Source: JBLNCE01 sp050260415
Lineage (GTDB): Bacteria > Bacillota > UBA4882 > JAAYXC01
Assembly (NCBI GenBank): GCA_050260415.1
Contig: JBLNCE010000139.1
Span: 1-43,251, forward strand
Length of the DNA stretch: 43,251 bases
Direction of reading: 5' to 3'
Below are positions 39,774 through 43,251 of the stretch, piece after piece. The number at the start of each line of letters is the position of its first letter. Position 1 is the stretch's first letter. The position numbers and the translations under genes are program-made. The notes under the pieces are model-generated. The model worked only from the letters and a program-made list of their open reading frames with translations. It made no database searches and was not told where the DNA came from.

Positions 39774-41104
39774 AGGAGGGTAATCCTTTCCCGGTGCGTT
39801 TTGACGTGTCGCGTGGCATTACGCGTATCCAGAACGTGATTGGCCGTGTCCACCAGCCATTTATAGTCGATGTTGCTGTGGTCGGTGGTGATTACGACCA
39901 GGTCTACTTCATGCAGTAGTTCGGCGGTCAGGGGGACGCTTGTCATGTGCAGACCATGCTCCCTGAACTCAGGCACGTACGGGTCATGATAGACCAGGTT
40001 GATCCGATCTTTGGCCAACTCCTTGATTACCTCGATGGCGGGGGATTCCCGGTAATCATCGAGATCTTTCTTGTAAGCCACACCGAGCACCAGGACATTG
40101 GCCTTGGATGGCGCCTTACCCAGTTTGTTCAAGACGCGAACTGTTTTCTCCCGGACGAACTCCGGCATCTTGCGGTTGATCTCGCCGGCCAGGGCGATGA
40201 AATGGGTATTGAAGTTGTACTCCTTTGCCTTCCACTCCAAGTAGTGAGGATCGAGCGGGATGCAGTGCCCCCCGACCCCCGGACCGGGGTAGAAAGGCAT
40301 AATGCCGAACGGTTTAGTATTGGCGGCGTCAAGCACTTCCCAGACATTGAGTCCCATGCGATCGCAGAGCAGCGTAAGCTCGTTTACGAGGGCGATATTG
40401 ACCGCCCGAAAAGTGTTCTCAAAGACTTTCGTTAGTTCAGCGGCTCTGGCGTTTGAGACCGGTACCACCTTCTCGATTGTCTGCCCATAAAAGGCCATCG
40501 CAACTTCCAATGAGTCCGGACCAACGCCGCCGACAACCTTCGTCGTATTTTTGGTTGTATATCTCTTATTACCCGGATCGACCCTTTCAGGCGAATGTGC
40601 AAGGTAGAAGTCTTTTTCGACCTTCAATCCCGACGATTCCAGGATCGGAAGCATAATCTCCTCCGTGGTCCCCGGGTAGGTTGTGGACTCGAGGCTAACC
40701 AGTTGACCGGGGCGTATGTGCGGGGCTATCTCCCTGGTGACGGATTCGACATAGCGCAGATCCGGGGTAAGGTTTTTTGTAAGGGGGGTTGGTACGCATA
40801 TGACTATAACGTCCAACTCACCTACCTGGTGATAATCTGACACAGCGCTAATCAGCCTTTGCCCCACCAGCTCGCGTAACTCTTCGTCCCGGACATCCTG
40901 TATGTAATTCTCGCCATGATTGATCATATCGGCGCGCTTTGCATTTCGATCGATCCCGATGACCCTGTAACCGACCTTGGCTTTTTCCACGGCGAACGGA
41001 AGGCCTACATAGCCAAGGCCGACCACACCGACCAAAGCTGAGTGGTCTCTTATCTTTGCCAAAAGGTCTGTCTTGATATCGATTCTATAGGCGGGTGTAG
41101 CCAT
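39770..41104 (-). CDS. wbpA: UDP-N-acetylglucosamine 6-dehydrogenase (WbpA-like)
   Basis: A 444-residue UDP-sugar dehydrogenase that oxidises C6 of a UDP-hexosamine twice to the uronic acid. GLGYVGLP (29-36) binds NAD, ESTTYPGTTEE and SPERVDPGN are substrate-site motifs, and Cys281 in GPGVGGHCIPLDP is the catalytic cysteine. Length and the SPERVDPGN variant favour UDP-GlcNAc over UDP-glucose as substrate. ATG with GAGGT upstream. First enzyme of the wbpA-B-E-D-I set. Confidence 0.94.
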   Translation of the reverse strand: MATPAYRIDIKTDLLAKIRDHSALVGVVGLGYVGLPFAVEKAKVGYRVIGIDRNAKRADMINHGENYIQDVRDEELRELVGQRLISAVSDYHQVGELDVIVICVPTPLTKNLTPDLRYVESVTREIAPHIRPGQLVSLESTTYPGTTEEIMLPILESSGLKVEKDFYLAHSPERVDPGNKRYTTKNTTKVVGGVGPDSLEVAMAFYGQTIEKVVPVSNARAAELTKVFENTFRAVNIALVNELTLLCDRMGLNVWEVLDAANTKPFGIMPFYPGPGVGGHCIPLDPHYLEWKAKEYNFNTHFIALAGEINRKMPEFVREKTVRVLNKLGKAPSKANVLVLGVAYKKDLDDYRESPAIEVIKELAKDRINLVYHDPYVPEFREHGLHMTSVPLTAELLHEVDLVVITTDHSNIDYKWLVDTANHVLDTRNATRHVKTHRERITLL

Positions 41105-41149
41105 TTTTCAAACCTCAATTCACTAAGGAATTCATGACCATCCTGTGAC

Positions 41150-41911
41150 CTACCTTGCTCCGTCTCTTCGTAGCACCACACCCACGGTTCGCAAAATAAT
41201 CCGTAGATCAATCAGTAATGAATGATTCTCTATGTAATGCAGATCGTAAGCGAGTTTCTCCGACGGTTTCAAATCATAGCCTCCATTAATTTGCGCCCAC
41301 CCCGTTAACCCCGGCTTCACCGCCACCCTCCATGCAAACCGGGGCTCCTCCTTTATAAACTCATTAACGAAGCATTTCCTCTCCGGCCTCGGCCCAACCA
41401 GACTCATCTCGCCCCGCAATATGTTCCAAAGCTGGGGCAGTTCGTCGATCCTTGTCTGACGGAAAAAACGGCCGCACCATGTCACCCGGTCGTCATCAGG
41501 TTCCGCCCACTTGGGGCCGTCCTTTTCCGCGTCCTGGACCATGGTCCGGAACTTATAGAGCGTGAACACTTTATTGCCACGGCCGACGCGTTCCTGTCTA
41601 TAGAGAATCGGACCCGGGGAGGTTAGCTTGACCATAACGGCGGCGACGATGAAGACGGGAGAGAGAAGCACAAATCCGACCAACGAGCCAAGGATATCCA
41701 TCGCCCGCTTGATGGCCAACTCCACGGTCCTTCCCGCCCAAGGGTCCGCCATGGGGAAGGCCACCACCTGGCCAAGAAGAGTTTCTTCAGCGGCCGCCAT
41801 TTCCCTCCTGGGATGATCCGGCGCATGGACGATCGATTCTTCGAGTGCGCCCAGAATGATTTGTTCCGGCGCCGGCGCGATTGATTCCCCGGCCGCGGTT
41901 AATTGAGACAT
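41150..41911 (-). CDS. Undecaprenyl-phosphate sugar phosphotransferase (paralogue 2)
   Basis: A 253-residue sugar transferase with the same plan as the protein at 26484: polar N-terminus of about 60 residues, one membrane helix (about 75-97), then SPGPILYRQERVGRG, LYKFRTMVQDAEKDG, DELPQLWNIL, MSLVGPRPER and PGLTGWAQINGGYD. The two N-termini share the ADPWAGR/ANPWSGR segment, pointing to duplication. It starts synthesis of the right-hand glycan. ATG with AAAGGGG upstream. Confidence 0.94.
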   Translation of the reverse strand: MSQLTAAGESIAPAPEQIILGALEESIVHAPDHPRREMAAAEETLLGQVVAFPMADPWAGRTVELAIKRAMDILGSLVGFVLLSPVFIVAAVMVKLTSPGPILYRQERVGRGNKVFTLYKFRTMVQDAEKDGPKWAEPDDDRVTWCGRFFRQTRIDELPQLWNILRGEMSLVGPRPERKCFVNEFIKEEPRFAWRVAVKPGLTGWAQINGGYDLKPSEKLAYDLHYIENHSLLIDLRIILRTVGVVLRRDGAR

Positions 41912-42418
41912 AGCGATATTCCCCTTTCACGGCACTTTTTTGGGTGCCATCCCTGGGAGGACAGCCTGTCCCCATCCAACGGACCGGATCCCCTGATACG
42001 TTTCATGGTACGGTCCGTCGTCTTCGGCAGGCGTCCATCTGCCGTATCCGTGACTAACATCGTAAAATAACATTCTTTTTTGCGCTCCCCGCCTCGGTAT
42101 TGATAGGGGGGAGGGAGAGGCTTGTGAAACCTACAGTCCGCAGAGTTTCTGGCCTGTCAAAGGGCGGAGACTCTGATAACGGAAGTAATTGTCTATATCG
42201 TGTTGCCTTTCACCAACAATTTAGGGCGCAAAAACCCCTCCAGGGCTAATGGAATATAGCGCAATCCTTCGCCTGGCGCCGCGAGATCCTCACGTGTCAG
42301 GCGCTTCCATTATTGGGAGGGCTCCGCTGTGTTGGTATTTATTCGAGGACGGATCACGTTTTCCTGTCGCACCCGTATAAAAAAATGAATAAAGCCAATT
42401 CCGATTTACCAAGCAAAA
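41912..42418 (-). promoter_or_regulatory. Long structured leader of the right-hand polysaccharide operon
   Basis: About 500 bases without a gene. Just upstream of the sugar transferase, on the minus strand, four successive hairpins can be drawn: CGGCAG/CTGCCG (42025-42044), ACGGACCG/CGGTCCGT (41979-42018), GGACA/TGTCC (41959-41971) and GGCAC/GTGCC (41931-41948). The last leaves room for the ribosome site. I looked for cyclic di-GMP and cyclic di-AMP riboswitch cores and did not find them. The distal part (42090-42418) includes a TTGACA-like word but no clear promoter. Confidence 0.4.
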
Positions 42419-43216
42419 CTAACGCGGAGGCGTATTGGGCGCCAATTTGAGCCCAGTCAACCGCCGCCAGCCGCCGCGTACCGGCCGCGCGCCGCGGGGA
42501 TCGTGGACGCGGCCCTCGATGACGGCCTGCGGGACGCGTCTGGTCAGGTCGAGCGCCAGGTCGTGTCCGTGCTCCGAGGCCACTTTGGCCCTGGCCTCGG
42601 CCATCATGACCCGGCGGTGGACGGAGCCGTGCCCGTCCGTGGCCATGATATGGGCCAGGCCCCGCTTGATGAGGGTCTCGGCCGCCTTGCGCGCCTCGGT
42701 GCCAAACCGGCCGCGGATGCTGCCGGTACTGATCTGAGTCAGGCAGCCCTGGTCCACCAGGGACTCGACCAGCCTGGGGTCGCGCGCCAGGTCCCGGTTG
42801 CGTTCCGGATGGGCGAGCACGGGGGTGATCCCGTATGAGAGCAGGTCAAAGACGACGGACTCCGTATAGCGCGGCATCTCGTTAAGGGGCAGCTCCAGCA
42901 GGAGATACTTGCCCGCGTCGCAGAGCGTCATCGCCAACCCCTCGGCCGCCATCCGCGCCACGTCAGGACCAATATGGATCTCCGCGCCGGGGAGGATCCG
43001 CACCGCGATCCTGCCCTCGTCCAGCCGGGCCTGCAATTCGCGCACACCCGCGAGGATCTTCTCCCGGTGGGGCTTGGCCGCGTCGAGGATATGCGGCGTG
43101 GCCACGATTGTCCCGATCCCATCCGCGCGCGCCTGACACGCCATCTCCACCGCTTCCGCCATCGTCGCGGCGCCGTCGTCAAACCCGGGCAGGATATGCG
43201 CGTGGATGTCGATCAT
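42419..43216 (-). CDS. PHP-domain protein-tyrosine phosphatase, CpsB/YwqE family
   Basis: A 265-residue metal-dependent phosphatase. The PHP-domain metal-binding motifs are all visible: DIHAHILPGFDDG (His5, His7), TPH at about 40-42, LPGAEIHI, LAHPERN and MATDGHG. CpsB/YwqE enzymes remove phosphate from tyrosine kinases that control capsule polymerisation. The C-terminal about 25 residues are basic. The partner kinase is not in the window and may lie upstream, to the right. ATG with GGAGG 6 bases upstream. A 507-base gap separates it from the sugar transferase, so it may be in a different transcript. Confidence 0.92.
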   Translation of the reverse strand: MIDIHAHILPGFDDGAATMAEAVEMACQARADGIGTIVATPHILDAAKPHREKILAGVRELQARLDEGRIAVRILPGAEIHIGPDVARMAAEGLAMTLCDAGKYLLLELPLNEMPRYTESVVFDLLSYGITPVLAHPERNRDLARDPRLVESLVDQGCLTQISTGSIRGRFGTEARKAAETLIKRGLAHIMATDGHGSVHRRVMMAEARAKVASEHGHDLALDLTRRVPQAVIEGRVHDPRGARPVRGGWRRLTGLKLAPNTPPR

Positions 43217-43251
43217 TACGGGCCTCCGGTAAAGAGATTGTTAAAAAGCCT

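Noticed and set aside
41912..42418. Cyclic di-GMP or cyclic di-AMP riboswitch in the leader
   Set aside because: The conserved cores of these classes were looked for on the minus strand and not found.

Overview
The window looks like a chromosomal segment of a GC-rich, spore-forming member of the Firmicutes (Bacillota). Spore formation is indicated by a complete gerA-gerB-gerC germination receptor operon. The rimO-pgsA neighbourhood, strong GGAGG ribosome binding sites and heavy use of TTG start codons fit the same group. Two predicted Wzi-like beta-barrel proteins with signal peptides and C-terminal Phe suggest that the cell also has an outer membrane, i.e. a diderm spore former. The species cannot be named from the sequence.

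Left part (1-12,100), housekeeping and sporulation: an L-lactate permease on the + strand faces a minus-strand pair made of an FtsH-like AAA metalloprotease without the usual extracytoplasmic domain and a membrane-anchored partner of unknown function. Next comes the germination operon gerA, gerB, gerC and a previously uncalled 57-residue membrane protein, ending in a strong terminator hairpin. It is followed by pgsA, rimO and an XRE-type regulator with a palindromic operator region. The intergenic spaces here are packed with short palindromic repeats and heptamer or hexamer tandem arrays.

Middle part (12,500-30,500): a fibronectin III lipoprotein, a UDP-sugar 4-epimerase-like enzyme, a Wzi-like barrel and an O-antigen ligase/polymerase-like protein. 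A + strand pair (radical SAM-SPASM protein and glycosyltransferase) then meets a minus-strand polysaccharide module: Wzz-like chain length protein, polyprenyl-phosphate sugar transferase, an AT-rich Wzy-like polymerase, an N5-(carboxyethyl)ornithine synthase-like enzyme, an ATP-grasp ligase, a galacturonokinase-like GHMP kinase, a sugar nucleotidyltransferase and a glycosyltransferase. I read the four central enzymes as a possible route to a uronic acid bearing an amide-linked opine amino acid.

Right part (30,480-43,251): a second minus-strand polysaccharide module. It contains homologues of all five enzymes of the WbpA-B-E-D-I route to UDP-ManNAc3NAcA (6-dehydrogenase, 3-oxidoreductase, aminotransferase, N-acetyltransferase, 2-epimerase), two glycosyltransferases, a Wzy-like polymerase, a glucuronyl C5-epimerase-like protein, a VanZ-like protein, a second polyprenyl-phosphate sugar transferase and a CpsB/YwqE-type phosphatase. 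A small DUF559 (Vsr-like) nuclease gene, bordered on both sides by large G/C-rich palindromes, sits inside this operon between wbpB and wbpD. One palindrome has become the last 20 codons of wbpB. No flippase, tyrosine kinase or Wza export protein is present, so the loci probably continue beyond the window. No tRNA, rRNA, CRISPR array or transposase gene was seen.
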